From Aquarana catesbeiana (Eukaryota; Chordata; Amphibia; Anura; Ranidae), in the NCBI RefSeq assembly GCF_042186555.1, contig NC_133326.1:691404217-691468216 (forward strand): a DNA stretch of 64,000 bases. The letters run 5' to 3'. The notes under the pieces are model-generated. The model saw only the letters and a list, made by a program, of their open reading frames with translations. It ran no database searches and was not told where the DNA came from. Shown one piece after another: positions 18,857-30,706 of this stretch (positions are counted from its first letter, which is position 1; every line of letters begins with the position of its first letter). A program made the translations under genes and the position numbers.

Positions 18857-21800
18857 TTACAAATAGGCCTTGTATTCATCTGAAAAGCGAAACAGATCCC
18901 AATGTGTCCACCTAGTGCTATGTTCCTCCTCCTTTTCCCTGAGGGCAGCTGTAAGGCGTTCCATTTGCTGAATATCACAGACCCTACCAAACCATTGTAT
19001 CACTGTCGGAGGGGATTGCTGCCTCCACATGCTGGGGACACACGCCCTGGCCGCATTCAAGAGGTGCTTCAGTAAAGATTTGCGGTAACGCTTACTGGAC
19101 ATCGGAGTCAGATTCAGTAGTATTGCTGCTGGATTGTCCTGAAGGGCCACATCAGTAAGTTTGTGAATGATTCCCAAAACCTGTCTCCAAAAAGGAGTCA
19201 GGGCCGGGCACTCCCAGAAAATGTGAAGTAATGTACCTCTTTGTGTGCCACATCTCCAGCATAAGGGGCTGTGTCCCGGAAATATGGACGCTAGCACAGA
19301 GGGGGTCCTGTACCATCGCGTCAAGATTTTGAAGGTGATTTCTTGGTATTTGCTACATAAAGAAGATTTATGCGCAAAAAAAAGGATTCGGGTCTTTTGA
19401 TCTTCTGTAAACGTAGTGTTAAGATCCCTCTCCCACTTCCTCAGGTATGGGGGATCCTGTTGGGACGTATGGGTCAGTAATATATTGTAAGAGTGAGAAA
19501 GGGATTTCCGTATTGGCTCCTCACCCAGGCATAACTCTTCAAAGGGAGTTGGTTGTCTGCAGAAACCTCCGATTTCTGGAAGGGATCTGAGAAAGTGTGA
19601 CAATTGTGAGATCTTCCATCTGCCCAGTATGGAGGAATTAAAGCTAGGATAAATGTTAGAAGGCTCGCTCCAATCTGAAGGCCCATAAAAAGAGGAGGCT
19701 CTAACTAGACTCCGATCTGGGTGGAGCCAGAAGGATCTATCAGAGAGGCCTGGTAAGAAGTCCGGATGCCCAATTATGGGTGTCAGTGGAGAAGGATAAC
19801 TGGGCGTTTCCACTATCCTGAAGTATCTGCGAAGCTCCTGTAGGGTAGGTTCAATCAATGGGTGGGAAGAGGAGGATCTGGAAGAGTGAGTTCCACTCCA
19901 GGGTAGACCCTCAATGGGGAACGGGACTGTATCCTGTTCTAGCCCAATCCACAGCTTATGAGAGGAGTGCCTGCACCAATCCACCACTCTGTTCATGTGA
20001 ACTGCTGTGTAGTATAGAGCCGGGTCAGGAAGACCAACGCCTCCTCTGGATTTTGGCCGTTGTAATAGAGTTCTCTTGAGCCTCGGGGGTTTGTCCTGCC
20101 AGACATATTTAATAAAGACTGAACGTAACCTACGAAAGAAGCCCTGTGAGATCCGAACAGGCAGTGCTTGGAAGAGGTAGAGCAGTCTCGGCATGATATT
20201 CATCTTTAAGACATTGCATCTACCAAACCAGGAGACTGCCAGACCCTTCCATCTTTCTAGGTCTGAGGCAAAAACGCTCAGGAGTGGTTGGAAGTTAAGT
20301 TGATAAATGAGGTGTATGTCAGAGGGGATTTTAGTGCCTAAGTATTGGATGGCCAGGGGAAGTTGCTGCAAAGGGTAGCCCGAGAACCTGGGGTAAGGGT
20401 GATGTTCAGCGCCTCTGACTTTTGGAAGTTGATTTTAATATCCGATAACTCCCCATATTGGCGTATTGCTGATAATAAGATTGGTAGAGACGTAAGTGGT
20501 TCCGAGATGTAAAATAACAGGTCGTCCGCATAGGCGGCAATTTTATGATGATAGGTGCTCGTTTCGAGTCCTCTGATGTCCGGGTTAAGCCTAATATGTT
20601 GTAATAAGGGCTCTAGGGAAATTATGAAAAGGAGCGGGGAAAGTGGGCACCCCTGTCGCGTACCGTTACTTATCTTAAAGGGGCTAGAGGTCGTCCCATT
20701 TACTCTAACTGTTGCGGAAGGGGGAAGAGTATATGGCAGATATCCAGGATAGGATGGGGGCCGGCATGCCAAGGCGTTGCAGGGTGGCCAAGAGGAAAGT
20801 CCAGTTCACCCTGTCGAACGCCTTTTCGGCATCTGTAGACAACAAGATGAAAGGGATGTTAAGGCGTTTGGCCTTTGCCACCACATTTATTGTCCTAATA
20901 GTGTTGTCTCGTGCCTCTCTGTTGCGAATAAAGCCCACTTGGTCTAGTGGGATTATGCGCTGTATAACAGAGCCTATACATTCGGCTAGAATTTTCGTGA
21001 ATAATTTCAAATCACAGTTAAGAAGGGAGATGGGCCTGTAACTTGCACAAAGAAGCGGGTCTTTCTCAGGCTTGGGGATGACAGATATGCTGGCTTGCAG
21101 GATATCTGGCGGGATGGCGTGACTATTTACTATTGCATTGAAGGCAGTAACAAAGTGAGTTGCCAGTTGAGTTTGGTAGATTTTGTAATAGGAGATTGTG
21201 AAGCCGTCGGGGCCAGGTGCTTTCCCTGTGTCAGCCAAAGCTTTCATAAATTCGTCTGAAGTAATAGGCTGTGATAGCAACTCTACCTCTCCCTCGTTGA
21301 GAGAAGGCAGATCTGCAGCCGCAAGGTAGGTCTCTATGGCTTCTAGCTTATTCTGGTTCCGTTCCTCCGAAGGGTGGGAATGTAGGTTGTAAAGTGCTTT
21401 ATAGAACACCCTGAAGGACTCTGCCATTTCTGCAGAGTCATGAATTTTAGTTCCTGTGGTGGAAGATAAGGCAGGGATGTAGGATCTTTTACATTGGGTC
21501 CGTATGGCATTTGCTAGTGTTCTGCTGCACTTGTCTCCGAACTCATAAAAGGTTCTGCGTGCCTTCAAGAGGCTATTTTTAGCATGGAATAGGGAGTGTT
21601 CTCTGATTTGCTCCCTAAGGTTGGTTACCTCTGCCTCTGTGGCCCTATCTGGGTGATTTTTATGACGTTTTTTCACAGTCATGGAGTTTTGCGAGTAATT
21701 CGGATAACGTTTTTTCCTTGGCCACTTTGAGTCTGTGTCCATGTTTAATGAATATTCCTCTTATATAGCATTTATGTGTTGACCAAATAGTCAGTGGATT

Positions 21801-22640
21801 AGGGACTGATTGTTTGTTACTCTCGAAGAAAAGACCCAATTCTCGTACAATGTCTGCTCTAACCTCAGGATCTTGGATCAGGGCTTCGTTTAGTCGCCAT
21901 GTGGCCGATTTGGGAGGCGGACGTTGCGAATTTAAAGTCAAAGAGATCGGTGCATGGTCTGAGAGTGCAATATGCCCAATCTGTGCACCTGAGACAAATG
22001 GGATTGTAGCGTGGGAGACCAGGAAGAGATCGATCCTGGAGTATGAGTTATGAGCTGCCGAGAAAAAGGTGAAGTCCCTCTCTTGCGGATGGAGAATCCG
22101 CCATATGTCAACCAATCTATGGGAATGCAACAGTTCCCTGACTCGGTTCCAGGATCTTGAAGACAGGGCTGAAGAGCCCGTCGATGTGTCTTTTTGAGGA
22201 TCCATGGTGAAGTTAAGGTCTCCCCCCAACACTAAAGTTCCCTCTGTGAAGGACGCCAGGGCGTCTAAACATGCTTCAAGCACCGGAAGCTGGTCCACGT
22301 TCGGCAAATACAGATTTGCGAAGGTATATGTCTGCGACTGAAGGGTACCCTTGACAAAAAGGTATCTACCTTCGGGATCAGCATGGAGGTCCCCCAGCTG
22401 CCATGGCAAAGTTTTGGCCAGGAGGATACTCGTCCCTTTAGACTTAGAGGAGGGTGAAGCACTGTGGTACACTATTGGGAAATGCTTACTGTAGAGTTTT
22501 GGAATACTATCCGCCCGAAAATGGGTCTCTTGCAAAAATACTACCTGAGGTCTTTGCCTCCAAAGGTCCGTGAGGCAGCTGGTTCGCTTCTCTGGGGCAT
22601 TAAGGCCCTTCACATTCCAGGACACAAACTTCAGAGACAT
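18857..22640 (-). pseudogene. L1/Tx1 LINE ORF2 (endonuclease-reverse transcriptase), three frameshifts
   Basis: Starts at the ATG complementary to 22638-22640 (MSLKFVSWNVKGLNAPEKRT). The APE endonuclease domain shows VVFLQETHF, LVLGGDLNFTMDPQKD, RDFTFFSAAHNSYSRIDLFL and ALSDHAPISL. The RT domain shows GKAPGPDGFTISYYK, SYRPISLLNCDLKLFTKIL, STDAEKAFDRVNW, GTRQGCPLSPLLF and an intact AYADDLLFYI (about 20525). The C-terminal domain has WYRTPSVLASIFPGHSPLCW, RCGTQRGTLLHIFWEC, and extends to 18857. Frame changes occur near 21680, 20735 and 20355. Total length is about 1260 codons, as expected for the family. Catalytic residues are preserved, so the copy is relatively young but inactive. Confidence 0.9.
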
Positions 22641-23439
22641 GTCGAGTAGGGCGGGGTCGGGCCGTCGGGCCTCGCCAGCAACTAGGACTGTTAGTGGGGT
22701 GGGAGAGAGGGGGGAGGAAGAAGGCGGGTTAGAATAGGAGAGGAGCAGGCGAAGGGTAGGAGGGGACACAAAAGTGAGGCTAGGAACAAGAAAAAGAAAC
22801 TCTTTTTTTTCTCAGAGTTGTGGGCCATAACCATGTGCGGGTACTCCTTATGAGAACATTTAGGGGCTTTCTCATTCAAAACTGGGTCTTCTGGATACAT
22901 ATAACATCTCCCTTCAGTCTTTTGGCTTCCATCTAAATGGCCCTACATTTATAGAGACTGTTTAGCCCATAGGAATTCAGAGAAATAACTTTAGGTCCCA
23001 TTGTAAGTGGAAGAAACTGCTAAATATAGCAGGAACCTATACAAAGGGCCAGGGAGGTTAGCCAAGTTATCAAACAGTACCTGAAGAACAGTGATAAGCA
23101 CTTTCCACAAAGTCTGTTCAAGAAAGAGGAAAGGTGTTGTCTTGAGTATTCATTTTGTGTCCATAGAAGCATCAAAAGAGCTCTGGAGGCATGCTAGTGT
23201 ATTTAAATAGAAGGAGAAAAACACAAAACATGAGAATAAAGAAAAAACAGTCATAAAAAACTCGCTAGGGAGCATGTGCCACACTCAACAGTATAGGGAA
23301 ATTCATCCGTAAGGACTAAGACTTCCCGTGGAGAGCAATTTAGCTTTCTGAAGTGAGATTGCCACACAAAGGGAGAGAGGTGCGCAAAGAGTAGGTCATA
23401 GTTGGCTCATCCTAAAACCCTTTCTCATTCAGAATCCAT
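22641..23439. other. inter-ORF region of the L1/Tx1-type LINE
   Basis: No gene is seen. It is AT-rich with scattered stops and lies between the ORF2 start and the ORF1 C-terminus of the same LINE. A 69-codon frame at 22691-22900 has no motif. Confidence 0.5.
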
Positions 23440-24310
23440 GCAATTCGGGGAGCGTTTAAAGGTACACGGTTCCTGCGAGTGGTAGGAGACCCCACTTTTT
23501 AGCTAAATGGAGGCCCTCTTCCACTGAAGATACTGTGCAGGAATTATTTTCTTTCGTGATAAGTAGCTTTGCTGGGAAGCCCCATCTGTATACTATATGG
23601 TGGTTACGCAGAAGTTTTCCAACTGACTGTAATTTCTTGCATGCCATGATGGTGTGCTGTGAAAGATCTTATACATTGGAGATGGGCACTGAAGATGCAA
23701 ACTGCATGAGATCATCTTTTACATGGTAAAAATGAATTTTGGCATTGACATCTCGAGACACATTATCAGGTAAATGTCAGTTTCCAATGCGCCTCTGAAC
23801 TTTACATTGTTTTTGCGAGATCGATCTTTAAGATCTGTTAATTTAGCTTTAAGTGCAGCTATTTCCTCATCATTCTCATTATGAGCATCGACCAGTTCAT
23901 TATACGCACTGGCATACTCCCCATCTTGTTCTCTATATGATCCACGCAGTGCCTCAGCTCAGAGACTTCCGCTTTCACTTGAAGGAGACCATATCTGTAT
24001 GTAATGAGCCCCTTAGCGATATTAGCATATAATTTTAAGTAGTATCAATAATAGGCTGTCTTTGAGTAGGGAATTCCTCCAAAACCTCCACCAATTCTCT
24101 AGTGTCCTCTCTAGAATTACAATCCTTCTCCATGTACTCACCTGCTCCTTGGGGACCATGGGATTGCTTCAGCCTGGCTTTTGGTGGACTAAAGAAGGGG
24201 ATGGTGTTGTTAGAAGACCTTTCTGAGCCCTGCTGGGTCACGCTGGCATGGCTGCATCCCCCTCTGTCTCCTCCCAGCGAGCTGCACACTGATGCCAGAG
24301 AGCTGCCGAT
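23440..24310 (-). pseudogene. L1/Tx1 LINE ORF1, heavily decayed
   Basis: Read on the - strand, several frames together give an ORF1 protein: a low-complexity N-terminus (SSNNTIPFFSPPKARLKQSH), then IAKGLITYRYGLLQVKAEVS and ELRHCVDHIENKMGS, a coiled coil. Next is a region matching the LTDLEDRSR block in degenerate form, and the C-terminal domain ACKKLQSVGKLLRNHHIVYR, WGFPAKLLITKENNSCTVSS and VEEGLHLAKKWG. At least three frameshifts separate these parts. It sits upstream of ORF2 in the expected L1 order. Confidence 0.7.
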
Positions 24311-25029
24311 GCCATCTTGGGTCTAGGAGGTGCCAGCCGAAGGGAAGAAGTCAATCAGCTTCCTCGGCCCTTCTTAAGTTTTACACTTCCCCGTGGTATG
24401 CCCATCGGGTGTGTGGGGCTCGGGGATAAGGCAGAAGTTTTCTCTGATGCCTTATGTCTCTGCTGTTGTCTCCACTGGAGTCAGCGCCCACAGAGCATGG
24501 CTAAGCGGCAGCCATCTTCCTTACAGCTAGTGCCATCCCCTACAGCACCAGTTTAATTACATCCAAATGTGTGCCACTTTGTCTGCAGGTTTAGGAACCC
24601 CCCCCCCCAGCATGTTATTTACAGGTTTTTCATGTTGCCCTTTACGCCATAAAAAAGATCCACTCCCTGCCAGATGGTAATTTATAAAAAAAATATATTT
24701 TGCATCAGTATGTGTCTCCAAAGGCAGCACTATATATGATCAATGGCATCACCTGGAAGACCCCACTCCTTTGTATATAACAGCTGTCATCCACCAGACT
24801 TCTCATTCAGTGGGTGACATGTGAACTCGTGGGTCATGTCTCCATGGTAGTCTTTCTTTTCTTCTTTCAGTGGGTCGGTCATCGTCAGGCCTTGCAATTG
24901 ACGTGCATCTACGTTGCTAGATAACATGATTGATAAAGAATTTACAATGAGGGACATGTTTGTGGGATTTCTATTTTTTTTTAAACTTGTCAAACATCTG
25001 GAAATCTTTATTTCTAAGTTACAACTTTT

Positions 25030-25400
25030 ACTCATTCACATGAGGAGGTGGTATCTGGGTGCCCCCTTATTGTTAAAGGGGGTTCCAAATTCCGATAGCC
25101 CCCCCCACCTGCAGACCCCCACCACAACCACTGGCCAGGGTTCCCCCCTGGCAATGTACCCCACTATGTTGAGGGCATGTGGCCTGGTATGGTTCAGAGC
25201 TTTCACATTCATCCTAATTGCATGCTCAGATTAAGAGTATAGATTGCTGGGGGGACCCCTTAGATTTTTTTATGTGAGGTCCCCTTTAAAATCCATATCA
25301 GTACCAAAGGGTCTGGTTTTGATTTCCCGTGGGACCTCACTAATTATTTTTTTTGTTTTTTTGCATGCAGTACCTCCTTAAAATCCACGCCAGACTAAAA
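25030..25400. repeat. degenerate relative of the 30.7-33.0 kb foldback element
   Basis: Shares phrases with the foldback at 30707-32954: TGTTGAGGGCATGTGGCCTG at about 25168 is nearly identical to the stretch at about 32024, and AAAGGGGGTTCC and CCATATCAGTACC motifs also recur. No termini are visible. Confidence 0.55.
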
Positions 25401-26453
25401 AGGCCTGATATGAAAAAGGGGGAACACCATGCCTATCACGTACCTGGTGCTGGGGGCCAATTGAGAGAGGGCCTCCCTTCCAGCTAAGTTCCAGACTCCC
25501 TTGAATGTGGAACAGGAGGAGTCAGGCCAAAAGTAGCACAGGTTGCCTGCTGGGATGCCTGCAGGGAAGTTCTGACTAGGAACCCAGGAGTACAGCTGAT
25601 GCACTGGAACGGAGTCTGTAGACAGATGGCGCCCGTGAGATGTAGCACGTCGCAGGTCTTTGGTAACACAGAGACAGGAGAGAAGAAGAGAAGTGCCAGG
25701 TGGGATTCAGAGAAAACATGGTTAGGTGGCTAGCAGGGTTATACACAGGCAGGGGCGGACTGACCATTCGGGCACTCGGGCACTGCCCGAGGGCCCAATG
25801 CCACTAAGGGGCCCCATCAGGGTTGCCAGCCTCAATAAAACCAGGGACAGTATGTAAAAATCGGAGTTTTTTTAAAAAATCCCAAGATTATAGCTGCCCC
25901 GCCTCTCCAGTACCTTTTCAGTGTGTGTATGTGTATACTGTGTGTGTATACTGTGTGTCTGTGTGTGTATACTGTATGTGTGTGTGTATACTGTGTGGCC
26001 CCATAATCTACTATTGCCCAGGGGCCCCATAATCTTCTCCTATTGCCCGGGGGACCATAATCTCCTAATGCCCGGGGGCCCCATGAGCTGTCAGTCCGCC
26101 CCTGTACACAGGAGAGCAGGAAGAGAAGATCCATTAATCAAGCCGAGGTCAAGAGGCAGGCAGGAAACAGGTTCAGGAGTAGCCAAGTCAATAACAGGAA
26201 ATCACAACAACAAAGGAATCACAAGAAGGGAATCCCAGGAACAACGCACAGGAGGAACCAAAGATCAACCAGCAACTGCAGATACTGACTGGCTTCCTTA
26301 TATAGGCTGTTTGGTGCCAAACTAAGCTGGGGACATGTGTAACTGTGCTCCAGTACCCATGCATGTTCTGGCGCGCATCCGTGCGCACATCTGTTTGTGT
26401 TAGTGTCAGTGCAAGGTCTTCGAGCACCTCTGATGCAGACTGTACCCTGACAA
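25401..26453 (-). mobile_element. LTR-like or promoter-bearing retroelement fragment
   Basis: On the - strand the sequence starts TGTCAGGGTACAGTC (from 26453), has a TATA-like CCTATATAAGGAAGC at about 26300, and continues into a C/T-rich leader (GTTCCTCCTGTGCGTTG, CCTGGGATTCCC). This resembles the U3-R-U5 arrangement of Gypsy-type LTRs in frogs, but the CA end, a primer-binding site and coding domains were not found. A hAT-type MITE with exact duplication (25750-26104) interrupts it. Confidence 0.35.
25750..26104. mobile_element. 355-bp hAT-type MITE with exact 8-bp target duplication
   Basis: Termini are CAGGGGCGGACTGAC at 25750 and GTCAGTCCGCCCCTG at 26090-26104, perfect 15-bp inverted repeats. 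The flanking duplication TACACAGG is exact at 25742-25749 and 26105-26112. The interior has a short tandem array of TGTGTGTATACTG units (25920-26000) and repeated GGGGCCCCATAATC motifs. No transposase is present. Confidence 0.93.
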
Positions 26454-27344
26454 TGCCTTTTTTATATTAAACTATCCCCATTCCTTTGGTTACACGACCG
26501 AGGATTCCCAGTCATGTAAGTGAATGGGGATAGTGATGTCACTGGTTGTTAAGGAATCAGCAGTGCCTGCATCCCATAATACTGCTATTATACATGACGT
26601 TTGGGGCATTTGTTTGAATTGCCACAGTTCGAACTTGTGGTCAGACTGAATACTAAGCTCATCTCTATTTTTGATATAATCTAAACAACATTTTTAAATG
26701 ATCCAGTCATACAGTCCCATACCCCCATCATTTGGTTGCCATACCCAAAAGGGGTATAGGAAGGGGTAGTTGACCTCTTCTTTAAAGCCCAACTATGGGC
26801 AATTTTTTATTTAATAAATTGGGCCCAAAGCCAGGGTTCAAAATAAAAAAGCAGCACATACTGCAATACTCACCTCTAATCCATTGCTGCCCTCGACATT
26901 ACTTTTACTCCATCACAAGATGTCCTACATTTTCCACGTTCAATGAAACACAGCTTACATTTAACTCAGAAAACATACTATGAATAAATGTACTGTATGT
27001 GATGACACCTTAAGTTAAAGTTATTTAAACAAAGTGAAGTGCTGATCGTCATCACTTCAGTGCTGTTCTCTACATCAACAGAGGACCTCAGCAGGTCAGA
27101 GAGGAGAAGAAGACCTAGCATATCACATGACTACCTTGAGGATTTCTGAAAAAAGGAATGTAGTAAAAAATATACATATCCAAAACCTACACTGTGTGTG
27201 TGGGGTCGGGGGAGTTGGGCTTTATGTTAGCCAAATCAATATGATATACATATCATTAAATGACTATCCAGTAAACCTGTACTTTTAGTTTTTGGACAAT
27301 TTGCATCAAGTATTATTAACTATTTTATCAATATTTCTTTCCAG
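26454..27344. other. no gene seen; intergenic or upstream-intron sequence
   Basis: AT-rich with no recognisable coding segment. If the NXPE gene has its signal-anchor exon upstream, it is not evident here: no hydrophobic stretch after an ATG with a good donor site was found. Confidence 0.4.
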
Positions 27345-27842
27345 TTTGTTTTCAGGATTTTATGGAGAGACTCTTTCATAGTGGGCAGTCATCCTGCTGC
27401 ATTGGAAACTATATCTACACCAACATTTCCAGTGACCAGCCCTCAAAGTGAAGAACTCACCAATCTTCTGAAGATGATTGAATGGCCCCTGGCTCCACTC
27501 AACATATCACTGGAATTTTCCACCCATCCAAAGACTTCTCAATATTTTATCATCAATCCTCGGGCTACTTATGTGATTGGTGAATCATTGGAGGTTCTAA
27601 TTATTGCTAAGGACCACAAGGGTCGGACAAAGAACTATGGTGGGGATTATTTTCATGTGAAGCTTCACTCTTTGAGTCTGAAAGCCGGAGTGAGTGGCTC
27701 CGTTACAGATCATAATAATGGTTCCTATACAGCAAGGTTTATTTTTCAGTGGTCTGGAGAAACTAAAATCTCTGTTAAACTCATGCATTCCAGTGAACTT
27801 ATTGCGATTTTACATCAGCAGAGGGATACTCGACCAGACAAG
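27345..27842 (+). CDS. NXPE-family protein, exon a (neurexophilin-like domain)
   Basis: First visible exon of a neurexophilin and PC-esterase domain protein, normally a secreted or type II Golgi/membrane protein of about 550 residues. The frame runs from the acceptor region (TTTCTTTCCAG to 27344; a second AG at 27355 is also possible) to the donor AAG|GTAATA at 27842/27843. Family landmarks are LLKMIEWPLAPLNISLEF, FIINPRATYVIGESLEVLII, AKDHKGRTKNYGGDYFHVKL and GSVTDHNNGSYTARFIFQWS, then DTRPDK at the exon end. It splices in phase 0 to exon b, giving the family-typical DK|VFFKGYFE. The N-terminal signal-anchor exon was not found. No stop or frameshift is present. Which NXPE paralogue this is cannot be told from sequence alone. 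Confidence 0.93.
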
Positions 27843-28175
27843 GTAATACAATTCATCAGATAAATGTAAAAGCAACATGGTTGATTAACTCCTTCATGTT
27901 GACTGTACGGAATTATGCAGCCCCACTGGACTGGGCTTTTTTCCATGGGGACGCATATTTGCATATCTCTCTTTGTGCTGGGAGCGCCCCACATGGCGCA
28001 CTCCCAGCACAGAGACTGGGGTATCAGTGGGGGCCCCGAGCCCCGTACTAACGATCGGGACCCAGAACTCACTATTCTAGGTCACCTGATCACTGCAATA
28101 GCATCTGATTGGCTTTTACAGAGATCAGTCACTGTGAAGCCTGCCCCTGTGTTTTCTTTCTCTGTGAATGGAGGA

Positions 28176-28803
28176 GAGAGATACAGTATCTCAAAAAAAG
28201 TGAGTACACCCCTCACATTTTTGTAAATATTTTATTATATCTTTTCCTGCAAAAGTCTTGGACATGGGGTGGAGGTTCACCTTCCAGCAGGACAACCCTA
28301 AACATACAGCCAGAGCTACAATGGAATAGTTTCGATCAAAGCATATTCATGTGTTAGAATGGCCCAGTCAAAGTCCAGACCTAAATCCAATTGACTGTGG
28401 CAAGACCTGAAAATTGCTGTTCACAGACGCTCTCCATCCAATCTGACAGAGCTTGAGCTATTTTGCAAAGAAAAATGGGCAAAAATGTCCCTCTCTAGAT
28501 GTGCAAAGCTGGTAGAGACATCCCCAAAAAGACTTGCAGCTGTAATTGCAGTGAAAGGGGGTTCTACAAAGTATTGACTCAGGGGGGCTGAATACAAATG
28601 TACACCACACTTATTTATTTGCACATATTTATTTGTAAAAAAAATTGAAAACCATTTATCATCTTCCTTCCACTTCACAATTATGTGCCACTTTTTGTTG
28701 GTCTATCACATAATATCCCAATAAAATACATTTACGTTTGTGGTTGTAACATGACAAAATGTGGAAAATGTCAAGGGGTATGAATACTTTTTCAAGACAT
28801 TGT
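28176..28803 (+). mobile_element. Tc1/mariner fragment, 3' half
   Basis: Starts with a Tc1-like terminus (ACAGTATCTCAAAAAAAGTG), then jumps into the C-terminal half of a Tc1 transposase: degenerate FQQDNPKHTA, VLEWPSQSPDLNPID and LAAVIAVKGGSTKY then a stop. It ends with a terminus CAAGGGGTATGAATACTTTTTC near 28795. The first half of the transposase is absent, and the left terminus belongs to a different Tc1 family, so this is a chimera or an internally deleted copy. It lies in intron 1 of the NXPE gene. Confidence 0.8.
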
Positions 28804-28810
28804 ACAAGTT

Positions 28811-28847
28811 TATCTCTCTCTCTCTCTCTCTCTGTATGTATATATAA

Positions 28848-28890
<43 letters not shown>

Positions 28891-28891
28891 C
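28811..28891. repeat. (CT)n and (TA)n microsatellite
   Basis: A (TC)n run from 28814 to about 28833 followed by (TA)n to 28890, directly after the Tc1 fragment. Confidence 0.95.
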
Positions 28892-29215
28892 TCACTGTAT
28901 TGTATCTGTGGAGGAGAAGAGTTGTCAGTCTGCCCGACAGAAAGTGTTATTGGACTACAGAATTTCTCCCCCTCTCCTCATACCTAGGGGGTTCCTGTAG
29001 TCCACAGAAAGAAATGACAAGGGCTGGTAACCCTGTGTGGGACAACAGTGCAGAATGGACCTGTAAGCCAAATGGATTCCTGGAAGGCTCAAAGGGTATT
29101 TGTTTTCATTTTGCACTCATCAAAAAGTAATAACACTTTCCAGTGGAAATCCAACAGATCAAAATTAAACAAATAAGGAACGTTTATTGTTAGCGTCCTG
29201 GTATACTCTGCAGAC
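28892..29215. other. intron sequence without recognisable feature
   Basis: Unique-looking sequence in NXPE intron 1. No motif, RNA gene or element end was recognised. Confidence 0.4.
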
Positions 29216-29218
29216 TTA

Positions 29219-29652
29219 TGCCCCATACACACGGTCGGATTTTCTGACGGAAAATGTGTGATAGGACCTTGTTGTCGGAAATTCCGACCGTGTGTAGGCT
29301 CCATCACACATTTTCCATCGGATTTTCCGACCCACAAAGTTTGAGAGCAGGATATAAAATTTTCCGACAACAAAATCCATTGTCGGAAATTCCGATCGTG
29401 TGTACACAAATCCGACCGACAAAGTGCCACGCATGCTCAGAATAAATAAAGGGATGAAAGCTATTGGCCACTGCCCCGTTTATAGTCCCGACGTACGTGT
29501 TTTACGTCATCGCGTTTAGAATGATCGGATTTTCCGACAACTTTGTGTGACCGTGTGTATGCAAGACAAGTTTGAGCCAACATCCATCAGAAAAAAAACT
29601 AGGATTTTGTTGTCGGAATGTCCGATCAATGTCCGACCGTGTGTACGGGGCA
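29219..29652. mobile_element. PIF/Harbinger-type MITE (TTA target duplication)
   Basis: A 434-bp non-coding element with termini TGCCCCATACACACGGTCGG and CCGACCGTGTGTACGGGGCA, flanked by TTA at 29216-29218 and 29653-29655. Internal sub-terminal repeats of TTGTCGGAAATTCCGA occur in both orientations. Same family group as 10147-10553 and 40475-40872. Confidence 0.9.
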
Positions 29653-29655
29653 TTA

Positions 29656-30059
29656 GATCTACAATTACAAATATACCATATATAGCTCCACAAAATATGT
29701 ATAAAGCTCCATCTGCTGGTGAACAATAGCATTGTTGAATAATCATTTAATTTGCAGTTCTCTAATACTAAAGCAAGCCATAGATGATTCATTTTTCCTA
29801 AAATCATTGGTTGCAGGAAAAAAAAAAATTGCTTGATTCCCCCATCAACACAATCAGTGTTGCTTGGGGAAATCCTCCTGCAGCGCTATTATGTTCTGCT
29901 GGTAGAATACAATCATTTTTGCTAAAAAATCAGACAGGCTGGTTTTACCCAAGTAGATTGATGGATCAACTTGGGATCAACCAGGCTGCCCACAGATAGA
30001 TCTTGGCCAGTCCCTGCTGAACCAGCCAAGATTTAATCTATCTATAACCGGCTTAAGAG
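29656..30059. other. intron sequence without recognisable feature
   Basis: AT-rich intron DNA between a MITE and a Tc1 element. Nothing was recognised beyond a short A-run at 29818-29828. Confidence 0.35.
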
Positions 30060-30706
30060 ATAAACACTGATCAGCCATAACAATAGGATCACTGACAGGT
30101 AAAGTGAATAACATTGATTATCTTGTGGCAATGGCATATGAAAGTTGTTGGGACATGTTGGGTAGCAAATGAACTTGTTGTCCCTGAAGTTGTGTTGGGA
30201 CCTGAAAAAATGGGCAAGCGTAAGGATTTGAGGGACTTTGACAAGGGTTAAATTGTAATATCTAGACGATTGGGTCAGAGTAACTCCAAAACTGCAGCTC
30301 TTGTTCCCGGTCTGCAGTGGTCAGAACTGATCAAAAGTGGTCCAAGGAAGGAAAACTGGCAGGAGGGTTAGGTGGCCAAAGCTCATTGATGGTAAATGAA
30401 GGCTGGTCCATGTAGTCCAATCCAACAGAAGAGCTACTGGAGCTCACATGGTTCAAGACGTTAATGGTGGTTCTGATAGAAAGGTCTCAGACTACACAAA
30501 GCATCACAGTTTGGTGTGTATGGGGCTGCACAGCCATAGACTGATCAGGGTGCCCATGCTGACCCGTGTCCACAGTCAAGAGCACCTACAATGGGCATAT
30601 GAGCATCAGAACTGGACCACGGAGCAATGGAAGAAGGTGGCCTGGTTTGATGAATCACATTTTCTTTTACATCTTGTGGATGGCCGGGTGCGTGTGTTTT
30701 GCCGAA
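30060..30706 (+). mobile_element. Tc1 element, 5' part (split by a foldback insertion)
   Basis: Terminus-like GATCAGCCATAACAATAGGA near 30069, then the N-terminal and middle parts of a Tc1 transposase in several frames, ending with TEQWKKVAWFDESHFLLHLV, which carries the first catalytic Asp (FDESH, about 30650). It is cut at about 30706 by the foldback element. The C-terminal half resumes at about 33545-34012. Confidence 0.75.

Larger units (their letters stand above)
18206..24540 (-). mobile_element. nearly full-length L1/Tx1-type LINE
   Basis: The element lies on the - strand. Its 3' end is marked by a T-run at 18206-18222 (poly(A) on the coding strand), followed by a 3' untranslated region to 18856, ORF2 (22640 to 18857), an inter-ORF region of about 800 bp, a decayed ORF1 (about 24310 to 23440) and a GC-richer 5' region to about 24540. 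I could not identify a target-site duplication. Its 3' end abuts the truncated L1 endonuclease fragment at 17640-18205, so it may have inserted into that older copy. Confidence 0.85.

Noticed and set aside
29816..29830. A-run considered as a retroposon tail.
   Set aside because: No recognisable element body or target duplication next to it.
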